64,000 nt of DNA from Burkholderia contaminans. GTDB lineage: Bacteria; Pseudomonadota; Gammaproteobacteria; Burkholderiales; Burkholderiaceae. The notes beneath the pieces were generated by a model that did not search any database, was not told the origin of the DNA, and worked only from the letters and a program-made list of their open reading frames with translations. Both the position numbers and the translations under genes were made by a program. The stretch covers positions 1,364,001 to 1,428,000 of the forward strand of contig NZ_CP090641.1 in the NCBI RefSeq assembly GCF_029633825.1. Direction: 5' to 3'. How positions within the stretch are numbered: position 1 is the first letter of the stretch; each line of letters opens with the position of its first letter. Positions 27,261-35,251 of this stretch are shown here, in pieces.

Positions 27261-27947
27261 ATGCCTTTGAACGATCCCGACGCAACGAACGATGAAGAAT
27301 GGATCCGCATTGCAACCGTATCGGTCAACACGATCCGCGATTCCGTCGTTTCCATACCGCTATCGCTCGACGGACCGCCGATATGCCCGAACATGACGGA
27401 CTCGACGTTCAGAAAGCGGATGCTCGAATTGCGAGACGAGGCTGTCGCCGTCACGCGGCAACGAATCCGGGAGCTGGCTCGATGGAGCCCCGCCACCGAA
27501 GCACGCGTCATCGACTGGTTCGGCACATCCGACATCGAAACCCGACGCACGCTGATAAACGGACTCGACGCCCTGGCTGACGTCATGGCAAGGCTGGATG
27601 CCAGAAACTTCGTCCGCACTGGATCAGATGCCGACCGCGCCACCGGCTGTCTACCCAATATGAAAAATCTCGATGCGGAAGTCGCTCATGTGTGCCGTCC
27701 CGATACGTCTACCCATACCATCGCCATCAGTCTCCCGTTCTGTTCACTCCCAGAGCGTTCGGCCGGAAACCTGTCCTCGCAGCAACTGACGATCGTGCAC
27801 GAGTGCACTCACTTCGAGGACACGTTCAACGCGGTCGACCATTCGGGTGCGTATGGGCGGACCGCATGCATGCATTTCGCCAAACACCACCCCAACGATG
27901 CTTTAGGCAATGCGGACAGCATTGCGTGGTTCATTCTTGCTCGCTAA
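27261..27947 (+). CDS. probable M35-like (aspzincin) metallopeptidase, candidate T6SS effector
   Basis: 228 residues. The C-terminal half has a zinc site HECTH (180-184), then AVDHSGAYG with Asp193 as likely third ligand, and GNADSIAWF at 216-224. This HExxH + D...YG + NADS order is that of M35 / lysine-specific metallo-endopeptidases, with two extra residues between Asp and Tyr. The first 150 residues are helical and charged, without a signal peptide. AGGAAA lies 4 bp before ATG 27261, 61 bp after the PAAR gene. Delivery on the PAAR spike is inferred from adjacency and family precedent. Codon use is less GC-biased than in neighbours. Confidence 0.72.
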   Translation: MPLNDPDATNDEEWIRIATVSVNTIRDSVVSIPLSLDGPPICPNMTDSTFRKRMLELRDEAVAVTRQRIRELARWSPATEARVIDWFGTSDIETRRTLINGLDALADVMARLDARNFVRTGSDADRATGCLPNMKNLDAEVAHVCRPDTSTHTIAISLPFCSLPERSAGNLSSQQLTIVHECTHFEDTFNAVDHSGAYGRTACMHFAKHHPNDALGNADSIAWFILAR

Positions 27948-27960
27948 CCAGGCCGAATCC

Positions 27961-28728
27961 ATGAAGCGTACCTTCGTCTCCTTGCTGATTGCCCTTTTGC
28001 TTGGCCCGGTGCAAGCAAACGCGTGCAAAGTCCTGCTCACCGACAGCATGCAGTTGCCGTTGAACTCGACCGAGATAGGCAACAGCGCGAGGCTCAGCCT
28101 CGTCAGGCACTATCTGACGGCGCGAGAGTGGACACAGGAAGGCGTGATGGCCACGATCGATGCGCTTGCTTACGAATGGGAGCACAAGCCGGCTCAATTG
28201 GCCAGGCAACGTGGCGAACAGATGAAATCTTTTCTCGTCGAACTCGGTATGGCACCGGACGATGTCTACGTACAAGAACGGATCTTCGCTCGCAAGGACG
28301 GCGAACTCGACGCCGACAGCGCGAAGCAAATCTGGGTGCAATTCGTTCCGAAATGTCCACCGGCCGGATGTCAGCAACTTTGCAACACGCCGGGGCTGGA
28401 GGGAGTCGCCAGCTACGCAATAACACCTGCCACGCCCGGGCCGCCCCCGGATGCCGACCGTCTGACGTGCGGCGACGATCCTGCCCCTGCGCGCACCCGC
28501 GTCGTGACCACCACGCGCTGGACCGAACGGACGAACGATAACCCGCTGACGCTTCTGGATGATCAAAAGCGGCCGCTCGCACGGACCTGCTATTGGATCA
28601 GCACGAGCGCCGCCCGATATTCGGGCATGACCGATGAACGTGGTCGAACCGGGCCCGTGCAGTTATTGGGGCCCGAATACACGAAAATCGAAGTCAGGAT
28701 CGAGAGACCGGACAGGCCGACGCCGTAG
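27961..28728 (+). CDS. exported Cys-containing protein with OmpA-like and transthyretin-like segments; candidate immunity protein
   Basis: 255 residues, starting 13 bp after the peptidase gene. A signal peptide (MKRTFVSLLIALLLGPVQANA) is followed by a mature chain beginning with Cys; the lipobox is poor. Residues about 35-120 (LPLNSTEIGNSARLSLVRHY ... LARQRGEQMKSFLVELGM) resemble an OmpA-like fold, weakly. The C-terminal part (LTLLDDQKRPLARTCYWIS ... GMTDERGRTGPVQLL) matches the pattern of the PAAR protein's extension. Several Cys suggest disulfides in the periplasm. It could neutralise the adjacent peptidase or help its delivery. I do not recognise a named family. Confidence 0.55.
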   Translation: MKRTFVSLLIALLLGPVQANACKVLLTDSMQLPLNSTEIGNSARLSLVRHYLTAREWTQEGVMATIDALAYEWEHKPAQLARQRGEQMKSFLVELGMAPDDVYVQERIFARKDGELDADSAKQIWVQFVPKCPPAGCQQLCNTPGLEGVASYAITPATPGPPPDADRLTCGDDPAPARTRVVTTTRWTERTNDNPLTLLDDQKRPLARTCYWISTSAARYSGMTDERGRTGPVQLLGPEYTKIEVRIERPDRPTP

Positions 28729-28801
28729 CAGACCCCGACCTTTGCTCATCGCCGGCGGCGCGGTCGCCTCCTCCGCTGCCGGAGGCCCATCCGGCCCACT
28801 T

Positions 28802-28844
28802 GATCGACGGGACTGCACATCAATCTGCACCGTCCCATCGGATC
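28802..28844. terminator. imperfect bidirectional hairpin between convergent genes
   Basis: GATC, GGGAC and TGCA on the left are matched by TGCA, GTCCC and GATC on the right around CATCAATC. It lies between the cassette's last gene and the stop of the permease-family gene. There is no strong T tract. Confidence 0.4.
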
Positions 28845-28852
28845 AAATCAGC

Positions 28853-29932
28853 TCAACGGCGCGGCACCCCATCACGCCATTCGCCCCAGTGCGTCACGAT
28901 GTCCTGTACAAGCGGATTGCCCGCTCGATACAGGTTTTCGGTCGCCGGGGCGAAGCCGCCCTGGTCCGCGTAGTTCAGCAGGTTGTCGGCACTCGTCTGC
29001 CCTGCATACGGCCGGTCGAAATCGGACCCGGTGCGCAGCACCGCGACGCGCGACAGGTCGACCCGCTTCACGCTCGCCGCGCGCTTGAGCGCTTCATACG
29101 TCGCGTTGTCTTCCTGCGCGGTCATGCAGTACGTGCCCTTGCCGTCGGTCAGGATCTTCGTCCACTGGCGCGCGCGCTCGCCGATCAGCGTGCCCGAGAA
29201 CCACGTGTTGCCCGATGACGTGTCGCACTGGATCACCGTCGGCGGCCGGTTCGCCGGCGCATAGTTGAACTTCGCGCGTGCGGCCTGCGCCTGCGCGCTG
29301 TCCGCCAGGACGACGTTGCGCGACAGTGCGACGGCGGCATCGGTCAGCTGCGGGTTGAGCTGGAACACCTCGGTGCGATAGTCGAGCGGCGGCTTGTCGT
29401 TCGGGCTCTTCGTGTTGATGCCGAGGAAGCCCGTATTCCAGCCGGCCGGAATCTCACGTGCATCGAGCTCCCACTGCAGGCTGAAATCGACGAGGTATTT
29501 CGACCACGCGGCCGAACCGACCGTGCCTTGCGCGGGATCGACACCCGCGATGCCGGAGATCAGGAAATACGTGCGGCGCAGATCGAAGCGCTGCGAAAAC
29601 GTGAGCGCCATGATCGTTGCCGACGCGTTCGCGTAGCCCATGCCGGTCGTGACCACGCAGACGTCCTGCTTGTTGCAATGCACGTTCGGATAGTCGGGCG
29701 ACAGGCCGGGCACGGCGATGTCGCGCCACGGGCCGATCCGGTCGAGCCAGGCCTGGCCCTCCGGACCGAACATCGTGATGATCATGACCTTGACCGGGCG
29801 GCCCTGTGCACCGGTCTCGGCGAATGCATTGTTGCCCGCGTTGTTGCCCTGGCTATCCTGCGCGATTGACGGCGCGGTCGCACAGGCTGCGAGCGAGAAT
29901 GCAGCGGCGGAAAGAATGGAGCGAGTCAGCAT
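28853..29932 (-). CDS. purine nucleoside permease (NUP) family protein
   Basis: 359 residues, with an export signal at the start (MLTRSILSAAAFSLAACATAPSIA; the LAAC could be a lipobox with Cys17). Characteristic segments are KVMIITMFGPEGQAWLDRIGPW, VVTTGMGYANASATIMAL and TYFLISGIAGVDPAQGTVG. These are typical of the NUP family, named from a yeast nucleoside permease but related in fold to nucleoside phosphorylases, so it may be a periplasmic nucleoside-binding or -cleaving protein. AAGGAACG precedes ATG 29932. Its last 96 bp are duplicated at 26096-26191. Confidence 0.85.
   Translation of the reverse strand: MLTRSILSAAAFSLAACATAPSIAQDSQGNNAGNNAFAETGAQGRPVKVMIITMFGPEGQAWLDRIGPWRDIAVPGLSPDYPNVHCNKQDVCVVTTGMGYANASATIMALTFSQRFDLRRTYFLISGIAGVDPAQGTVGSAAWSKYLVDFSLQWELDAREIPAGWNTGFLGINTKSPNDKPPLDYRTEVFQLNPQLTDAAVALSRNVVLADSAQAQAARAKFNYAPANRPPTVIQCDTSSGNTWFSGTLIGERARQWTKILTDGKGTYCMTAQEDNATYEALKRAASVKRVDLSRVAVLRTGSDFDRPYAGQTSADNLLNYADQGGFAPATENLYRAGNPLVQDIVTHWGEWRDGVPRR
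28857..28952 (-). repeat. right copy of the 96-bp direct repeat flanking the PAAR cassette
   Basis: Lies inside the 3' end of the intact NUP gene and is 95/96 identical to 26096-26191, offset 2761 bp, same orientation. The sequence diverges abruptly on both sides. Confidence 0.92.
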
Positions 29933-30182
29933 CGGCGTTCCTTGTTTCGATGATGTTGGGTGAGAACGGCTCTCGTAGACTGCGCGTCGGAGTATAAAAC
30001 GCGCGTGCCCGATGCGGAACCCGACTACGAAACGGCGACGGTGCATCGGTGCGGGTCTGGAACGCGCGGGAATCACGAAGCAAATGGTCTTCGTGCGTCG
30101 ACACACCATCAGGAATACTATCCGGTTGCCCGACACCGGCCCGTCGATCGCACTTGCAAGCGTGCAACCCGGCGGCGAACCG

Positions 30183-30773
30183 CTACAACCGCGCCAGCCC
30201 CGCCACGCCGTAACCCAGCACGACAAGCGCCGCGACCACATGGCTCGCGGCGAGCAACCCCGGTGACTTCACGATCCGGCCGATCACGCTGCCGCCGAAT
30301 GCGAACACGAGCTGCCCCGCGAGGCTGCCGGCAAACACGCACGCGGCACCCAGCAGCCAGTGCCGGTGCGCCCCGGCGGCAGCCGTTGCATAACCATAGA
30401 ACAACAGGATCGTGAGCGGGTTCGCCAGCGTGACGAAGAACATCGATGAAAACGGGCGGCTACCTGGCGGCCGTGCATCACCGTCGAGCGTGCGGCGGCG
30501 ATCCCGCAGCGCCTGCCACAGCATCCGCGCGCCCATCGCGAGCAGCACGAGCGCGCCGACCAGCCGAAACAGCAACAGATGCGCGGCGAGCGTGCTCGCG
30601 AGCATCGCGCCGAGCGTGAACGCGATAACCGCATAACAGCCGTCGGCCGTCGCGACGCCCACCGCCGCGCGCACGCCGCTTGCGGTGCCGGCGCGCATCC
30701 CGTAGTTCGCGATCATCAGCGCAACGGGCCCGACCGACAGCGCGATCATCAGCCCGAACAGGAAGTCGTTCAT
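30183..30773 (-). CDS. LysE-family amino-acid exporter
   Basis: 196-residue inner-membrane protein with six TM helices. FLFGLMIALSVGPVALMIANYGMRAG is the LysE/RhtB N-terminal pattern, and ANPLTILLFYGYATA the conserved Pro-containing fourth helix. Members export basic amino acids, homoserine or threonine; the substrate here is unknown. It is monocistronic, starting 73 bp after the stop of the selD gene on the same strand. Confidence 0.88.
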   Translation of the reverse strand: MNDFLFGLMIALSVGPVALMIANYGMRAGTASGVRAAVGVATADGCYAVIAFTLGAMLASTLAAHLLLFRLVGALVLLAMGARMLWQALRDRRRTLDGDARPPGSRPFSSMFFVTLANPLTILLFYGYATAAAGAHRHWLLGAACVFAGSLAGQLVFAFGGSVIGRIVKSPGLLAASHVVAALVVLGYGVAGLARL

Positions 30774-30846
30774 CGGTCGTCGATGCCTTCTCGATGGAAG
30801 GAATCGATTCTAGCGACCGCAGAAAAACCGGTGTGCCGCTCGAGCG

Positions 30847-31911
30847 TCACGCGACGTCGACGCGCGCAGGCCCGTCCACCATCTCGCCGATCACGCCCGC
30901 GCGGTCGAAGCCGTCGGCACGGAAGCATGCGAGCACGTCGTCGACGGCCTCCGGCGCGCACGCGACCAGCAAGCCGCCCGACGTCTGCGGGTCGGTCAGC
31001 AGCGCCTGCGCGACGGGCGGCAGCGTAGCGGCCAGTTGCACGTCCGCGCCGTACGCGGCCCAGTTGCGGCCCGACGCACCGGTGAACACGCCATCGGCGA
31101 CGAACGCCTCGACGCCCGCGAGCCACGGCAGCGACGCATAGTGCACGCGCGCGGTGAGGTGCGCGCCGCGCGCCAGCTCGAGCGTATGGCCGAGCAGCCC
31201 GAAGCCCGTGACGTCGGTCAGCGCATGCACGCCCGGCAGCGCGGCGAGTTCGGCGCCCGGCCGGTTCAGCTTGGTGGTCGTCGCGACCATCTGCGCATAG
31301 CCATCGGCATCGAGCTGGTTCTTTTTCAGCGCGGCGGACAACACGCCGACGCCGAGCGGCTTGCCGAGCACGAGGACGTCGCCCGCGCGCGCGGCCGCAT
31401 TGCGCTTCACGCGCGACGGGTGCACGACGCCGATCGCCGCGAGCCCGTAAATCGGCTCGACGGAATCGATCGAATGGCCGCCCGCGACCGGGATGCCGGC
31501 GTCCGCGCACACCGATTCGCCGCCGCGCAGCACGGCCGCGATCGTCTCGTGCGGCAGCACGTTGATCGGCATGCCGACCAGCGCGAGCGCGAGGATCGGC
31601 TTGCCGCCCATCGCATAGACGTCGGACAGCGCGTTGGTCGCGGCGATGCGGCCGAAGTCGAACGGATCGTCGACGATCGGCATGAAGAAGTCGGTGGTCG
31701 CGACGATCGCCTGCTCGTCGTTGAGGCGGTAGACGGCCGCGTCGTCGGACGTCTCGGTGCCGACCAGCAGATCCGGGAACAGCGCGGGCGGCGTCGCGCG
31801 CTTCAGCAGCTCGGACAGCACGCCCGGCGCAATCTTGCAGCCGCAGCCGCCGCCATGTGACAGGCTCGTGAGGCGCGGAACGGCAGGCTGGGCTTGGGTG
31901 GCTTCGGTCAT
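30847..31911 (-). CDS. selD: selenide, water dikinase
   Basis: 354 residues. It makes selenophosphate from selenide and ATP for selenocysteine or 2-selenouridine synthesis. The active-site segment HGGGCGCK has catalytic Cys23 and Lys26 (no selenocysteine codon). Further family motifs are DDAAVYRLNDEQAIVATTDFF, RIAATNALSDVYAMGGKP, VAGGHSID and LTDVTGFGLLGH. ATG 31911 is chosen to give the usual short leader; ATG 31920 is equally possible and neither has a strong ribosome site. The frequent partner selU/mnmH and the selAB genes are not in the window. Confidence 0.95.
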   Translation of the reverse strand: MTEATQAQPAVPRLTSLSHGGGCGCKIAPGVLSELLKRATPPALFPDLLVGTETSDDAAVYRLNDEQAIVATTDFFMPIVDDPFDFGRIAATNALSDVYAMGGKPILALALVGMPINVLPHETIAAVLRGGESVCADAGIPVAGGHSIDSVEPIYGLAAIGVVHPSRVKRNAAARAGDVLVLGKPLGVGVLSAALKKNQLDADGYAQMVATTTKLNRPGAELAALPGVHALTDVTGFGLLGHTLELARGAHLTARVHYASLPWLAGVEAFVADGVFTGASGRNWAAYGADVQLAATLPPVAQALLTDPQTSGGLLVACAPEAVDDVLACFRADGFDRAGVIGEMVDGPARVDVA

Positions 31912-32027
31912 GGTCGGCATCCGGTGAATAACAACACGCCATTATCGACAATTCCTTGCGAGTGCGCCCGATACCCACATAATGACCGCGCCCCCCTCCG
32001 CTCGCGCGCCTGTCCGCCCGTTCGTTC

Positions 32028-32864
32028 ATGGACCACCTCTTCATCGGCCTCGTGCTGTGCTCCGCGTTGCTGCACGCGATCTGGAATGCCTTCCTCCACG
32101 TCAGCGAAGACCGGCTCGTCCAGCTCGGCACGATGTCGCTGCCGTATTTCGTGTTCGGCGTCGCCGGCGCCGCGCTGCTGCCCGCGCCAGCGCCTGCCGC
32201 GTGGCCGTATATCGCCGGGTCGGCCGTGCTCGAGGTCGCGTACTGCTTCACGCTGGCGCGGGCGTACCGCAGCGGCGAATTCGGGCAGATCTACCCGATC
32301 GCACGCGGGATTTCTCCGCTGCTCGTGTCGGTACTCGCGCTCGCGATTCTGCACGAGCGGCCGACGCCGTTCGGCTTCGCGGGCATCGCACTCGTGTCGT
32401 TCGGCATCATGTCGCTCGCACTGCGGCGCGGCTTCCGGTTCTCCGGCGAAGGCGTGCCGTTTGCGCTGCTCACGGGCGTGTTCATCGCCGCCTATTCGAT
32501 CTGCGACGGCATCGGCTCGCGCGTGTCCGGCAGCGCGCTCGGCTACATCGCGTGGGTGTACGTGCTGTGGAGCGTGCCGCAGTTCGTGCTCGTGTGCGCG
32601 GTGCGAGGCGGCCCGCGCGCGGTGCTCGGCTCGCGCACCGCACTCACGCAGGGCGCGATCGCCGGCACCATTTCGCTCGCCGCGTACGGCATCGTGATCC
32701 TCGCGTACCGGTACTTGCCGGTCGGGACGGTATCGGCGCTGCGCGAAACGAGCTCGATCTTCGCGGTCGCGATCGGCTGGCTCGTGATGCGCGAGCGGCC
32801 CGGCGCGCAGCGGCTCGCCGCGTGCGCGTTGGTGGTGGCGGGCGCGGCGCTGATCCGGCTATAA
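32028..32864 (+). CDS. EamA/DMT-superfamily permease
   Basis: 278-residue membrane protein with ten TM helices in two homologous halves, each about 135 residues: HAIWNAFLHVSEDRLVQL and YCFTLARAYRSGEFGQIYPIARGISPLLV in the first, and ALRETSSIFAVAIGWLVMRERPGAQRL in the second. It is probably a metabolite exporter. It is divergent from selD with 116 bp between them. Confidence 0.88.
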   Translation: MDHLFIGLVLCSALLHAIWNAFLHVSEDRLVQLGTMSLPYFVFGVAGAALLPAPAPAAWPYIAGSAVLEVAYCFTLARAYRSGEFGQIYPIARGISPLLVSVLALAILHERPTPFGFAGIALVSFGIMSLALRRGFRFSGEGVPFALLTGVFIAAYSICDGIGSRVSGSALGYIAWVYVLWSVPQFVLVCAVRGGPRAVLGSRTALTQGAIAGTISLAAYGIVILAYRYLPVGTVSALRETSSIFAVAIGWLVMRERPGAQRLAACALVVAGAALIRL

Positions 32865-32868
32865 GCAG

Positions 32869-32908
32869 CAAGTTCTGACGCCGCAGTCTGCCGCCGCGTC
32901 AGAACTTG
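32869..32908. terminator. bidirectional hairpin covering the porin stop codon
   Basis: CAAGTTCTGACG pairs perfectly with CGTCAGAACTTG across a 16-nt loop. The right arm includes the porin stop (32899-32901) and its last codons, and the left arm begins 5 bp after the permease stop. It would serve both convergent genes. Confidence 0.55.
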
Positions 32909-34002
32909 TGCCGGATGCCGGTCACCGCGACGATCTGCGTGCGCGTGCTCGACGGATTCGAGATTCCTTCGATCGCGGCCACCGTGTTCGACGACGCACG
33001 CTGGTAGAACGCGTTCACGTAGATATCGGTACGCTTCGACAGGAAATACTGCGCACCGACGCTCGTCTGCAGGTAGTGCGAGCTCGGCTTCGGCCCCTGC
33101 GATGCGAGCACCTGCGTGTAGGTTTCGCCGAGCGCGAACTGCAGCGCGGGCGTCATCAGGTAGCGCACGCTGCCCTCGTAGTTGTTGAAACGCATCGCGC
33201 CGCCCGTCTGCAGGTTGAACAGCGAGCTCGTGTACAGCAGCCCGAACGTCGCAGCGCCCCACGCGTACGCGCCGCCCGCGCCCCAGATCTGCTGGCGTGT
33301 CACGCCCTTGATGAACGTGTAGTAGTTGTCGGACGCCGCCGCGCCGGCGGTGTCGAGCGCCGGATGATCGACGCGCACGTACGCCGCACCAAGTTGCAGC
33401 GGCCCGTTCTCGTAGCTCGTGCCGATGCTCCACACGCGGTTTTGCGCGAACGACGTCGAATTCGAGAAGCCATACAGGCCGACCGCGCGCAGCCCGTACC
33501 ACGTGGGCGTCTGGTACTGCACCGAGTTGTTGGTGCGGAACGTGTTGTTCAGGTCGTCGGTATCGAACGGATGCAGCGCGTACTGCGTGAGCGCGGTGGT
33601 CGCGCCGATCTGCAGCGGCTCCAGCACTTCCTGCGCCGCGTTGTACTGGCGGCCCATCGTCAGCGTGCCCCAGCGGTCGTTCTCCAGCCCGACGTATGCG
33701 CGGCGCCCGAACAGCCGGCCGCCCTGGCTCGCGGCGCCGCTCTCGATGTTGAAACCGTTCTCGAGGCGGAACACCGCGCGCGTGCCGCCGCCGAGGTCTT
33801 CCTTGCCGAGCAGCCCGAAGCGCGTGCCCTGCTCGTTGCCGCCGGTCGCCTGCCACGCGGCATGCCCGTTCTGGTTGTTCGTGTACGTGATCCCCGAATC
33901 GACCACGCCGTACAGCGTCACGCTCGACTGCGCATGCGCGTGCATCGCACCCGCCGCCGTTGCGATACCCGCCAGCGCGACCGCCATTCCTTTTTGCTTC
34001 AT
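32899..34002 (-). CDS. general porin (Burkholderia OmpC-like)
   Basis: 367 residues. The signal peptide ends at AMHAHA, followed by QSSVTLYGVVDSGITY, the classical first strand of betaproteobacterial trimeric porins; EDLGGGTRAVFRLENGF and the C-terminal RTQIVAVTGIRHKF with a terminal Phe are also typical. AAAAAGGGGTCGGAG precedes the ATG. It shares a 349-bp control region with the formylglutamate/IclR operon, and the palindromes there suggest co-regulation, so it may be the outer-membrane entry for that substrate. Confidence 0.92.
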   Translation of the reverse strand: MKQKGMAVALAGIATAAGAMHAHAQSSVTLYGVVDSGITYTNNQNGHAAWQATGGNEQGTRFGLLGKEDLGGGTRAVFRLENGFNIESGAASQGGRLFGRRAYVGLENDRWGTLTMGRQYNAAQEVLEPLQIGATTALTQYALHPFDTDDLNNTFRTNNSVQYQTPTWYGLRAVGLYGFSNSTSFAQNRVWSIGTSYENGPLQLGAAYVRVDHPALDTAGAAASDNYYTFIKGVTRQQIWGAGGAYAWGAATFGLLYTSSLFNLQTGGAMRFNNYEGSVRYLMTPALQFALGETYTQVLASQGPKPSSHYLQTSVGAQYFLSKRTDIYVNAFYQRASSNTVAAIEGISNPSSTRTQIVAVTGIRHKF

Positions 34003-34056
34003 CTCCGACCCCTTTTTTCGATTGAATATGGGGAGCGATTTATTTCGCTCGATACG

Positions 34057-34306
34057 TGTTTTATTGAATAAAACATCGTCTTATTCATTGTCGAATTCGG
34101 CGATTTGAAGCGTCAAGCGACGCCAAAAATCGCACACGGGAGTCGAATACCTCTGAATCGCCAGGCGTTTCAAAGAATGAAACAAGCCCAATATCTACGG
34201 GCGTTACAGCCAGATCGCGATGCGTAATCCCGGTATCGCAAAAAGCCCTTGACCGCGATTTTCAGTCGTTGTGAAATATTGATACGCTGTTTTAATGATT
34301 AAAACA
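34057..34306. promoter_or_regulatory. three related palindromes in the divergent porin / formylglutamate control region
   Basis: TGTTTTATTGAATAAAACA (34057-34075) and TGTTTTAATGATTAAAACA (34288-34306) are perfect 19-bp dyads sharing the core GTTTTA-N5-TAAAAC, each preceded by GATACG. A weaker third, GTTTCAAAGAATGAAAC, lies at 34167-34183. The outer two lie 55 bp before the porin ATG and 46 bp before the amidohydrolase ATG. They are candidate operators for the IclR regulator encoded at 35248-36021. No gene is present in 34003-34351, which is markedly AT-rich. Confidence 0.7.
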
Positions 34307-34351
34307 AACGCACGAGACGTTCTGAAATACTAGGTAAAGAACCTGATCCCC

Positions 34352-35251
34352 ATGCTGACGTTTAATTGCAACAACGCGACTGCCGGCGCATCGCCTGCGT
34401 ATTTCGTCGCGACGCCGACGGTGCCGGCCCTGCCGATCGTCGTCGACTCGCCGCACAGCGGCATCGCGTATCCGCCGGACTTCGCCACCGTCGCGCCCGA
34501 TGACGCGATCCGCACGACGTGGGACGCGTACATCGACGAACTGTGGGCCGGCGCGCCCGCGCGCGGCGGCACGCTGCTCGGCGCGACGTTTCCGCGCGCG
34601 TACATCGACCCGAACCGCGCGGAAACCGACATCGACGCGACGCTGCTCGCCGAGCCCTGGCCCGAGCCGCTGTCGCCTCAGCCGTACACGCAGCGCGGGA
34701 TGGGGCTGATCCGGCGCGACGCGCTGCCCGGCGTGCCGCTGTACGACCGCAAGCTGTCGCTCGAAGCAGTCCGCCACCGGATCGACGCGTACTACCTGCC
34801 GTACCGCCGCGCGCTCGCCGGCATCGCCGAGCCGCTGCACGCCGCGCACGGCGCGCTTTGGCATATCGACTGCCATTCGATGAAGTCGCGCGGCAACGCG
34901 ATGAACGTCGACGCGGGCGCATTGCGGCCGCACGTCGTCGTCAGCGACCGGCGCGGCACGACCGCCGACCCGGCCTTCACCGCGTGGACCGCGCAGTGGT
35001 TCGCCGAGGCCGGCTATCGCGTGCAGGTCAACGACCCGTACCAGGGCGGCGACCTGCTGACCGCGCTCGCCGATCCCGCGCGGCAGCGGCACAGCATCCA
35101 GATCGAATTCAATCGCGCGCTGTACATGGACGAGGCCGCGTTCGCGAAACACGCAGGATTTGCGACGCTGAAGCGCTCGGTCGACGCCTATCTCGACGCG
35201 CTCGCCGATTACGTCCGCGCGCGCATCGCGCCGCAGGGAGAAATCGCATGA
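34352..35251 (+). CDS. N-formylglutamate amidohydrolase (FGase/HutG-like)
   Basis: 299 residues. It hydrolyses N-formylglutamate to glutamate and formate, the last step of one histidine-degradation route, or acts on a similar N-formyl acid. Family segments are PIVVDSPHSGIAYP, AYIDPNRAETDID, ALWHIDCHSMKSRG (metal-binding His/Asp) and IQIEFNRALYMDE. No other hut genes are near, so it is not a standard histidine operon. It overlaps the IclR gene by 4 bp (ATGA), and a permease follows; the three probably form an uptake and hydrolysis unit. Confidence 0.9.
   Translation: MLTFNCNNATAGASPAYFVATPTVPALPIVVDSPHSGIAYPPDFATVAPDDAIRTTWDAYIDELWAGAPARGGTLLGATFPRAYIDPNRAETDIDATLLAEPWPEPLSPQPYTQRGMGLIRRDALPGVPLYDRKLSLEAVRHRIDAYYLPYRRALAGIAEPLHAAHGALWHIDCHSMKSRGNAMNVDAGALRPHVVVSDRRGTTADPAFTAWTAQWFAEAGYRVQVNDPYQGGDLLTALADPARQRHSIQIEFNRALYMDEAAFAKHAGFATLKRSVDAYLDALADYVRARIAPQGEIA

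Noticed and set aside
26096..28952. Insertion sequence or integrative element using a tRNA gene
   Set aside because: No tRNA, integrase, transposase or terminal inverted repeats are present; the flanking repeat is the end of a protein gene.
30847..31911. Selenocysteine-containing SelD or a selenoprotein nearby
   Set aside because: The active-site codons are Cys; no in-frame TGA with a SECIS-like hairpin was seen.
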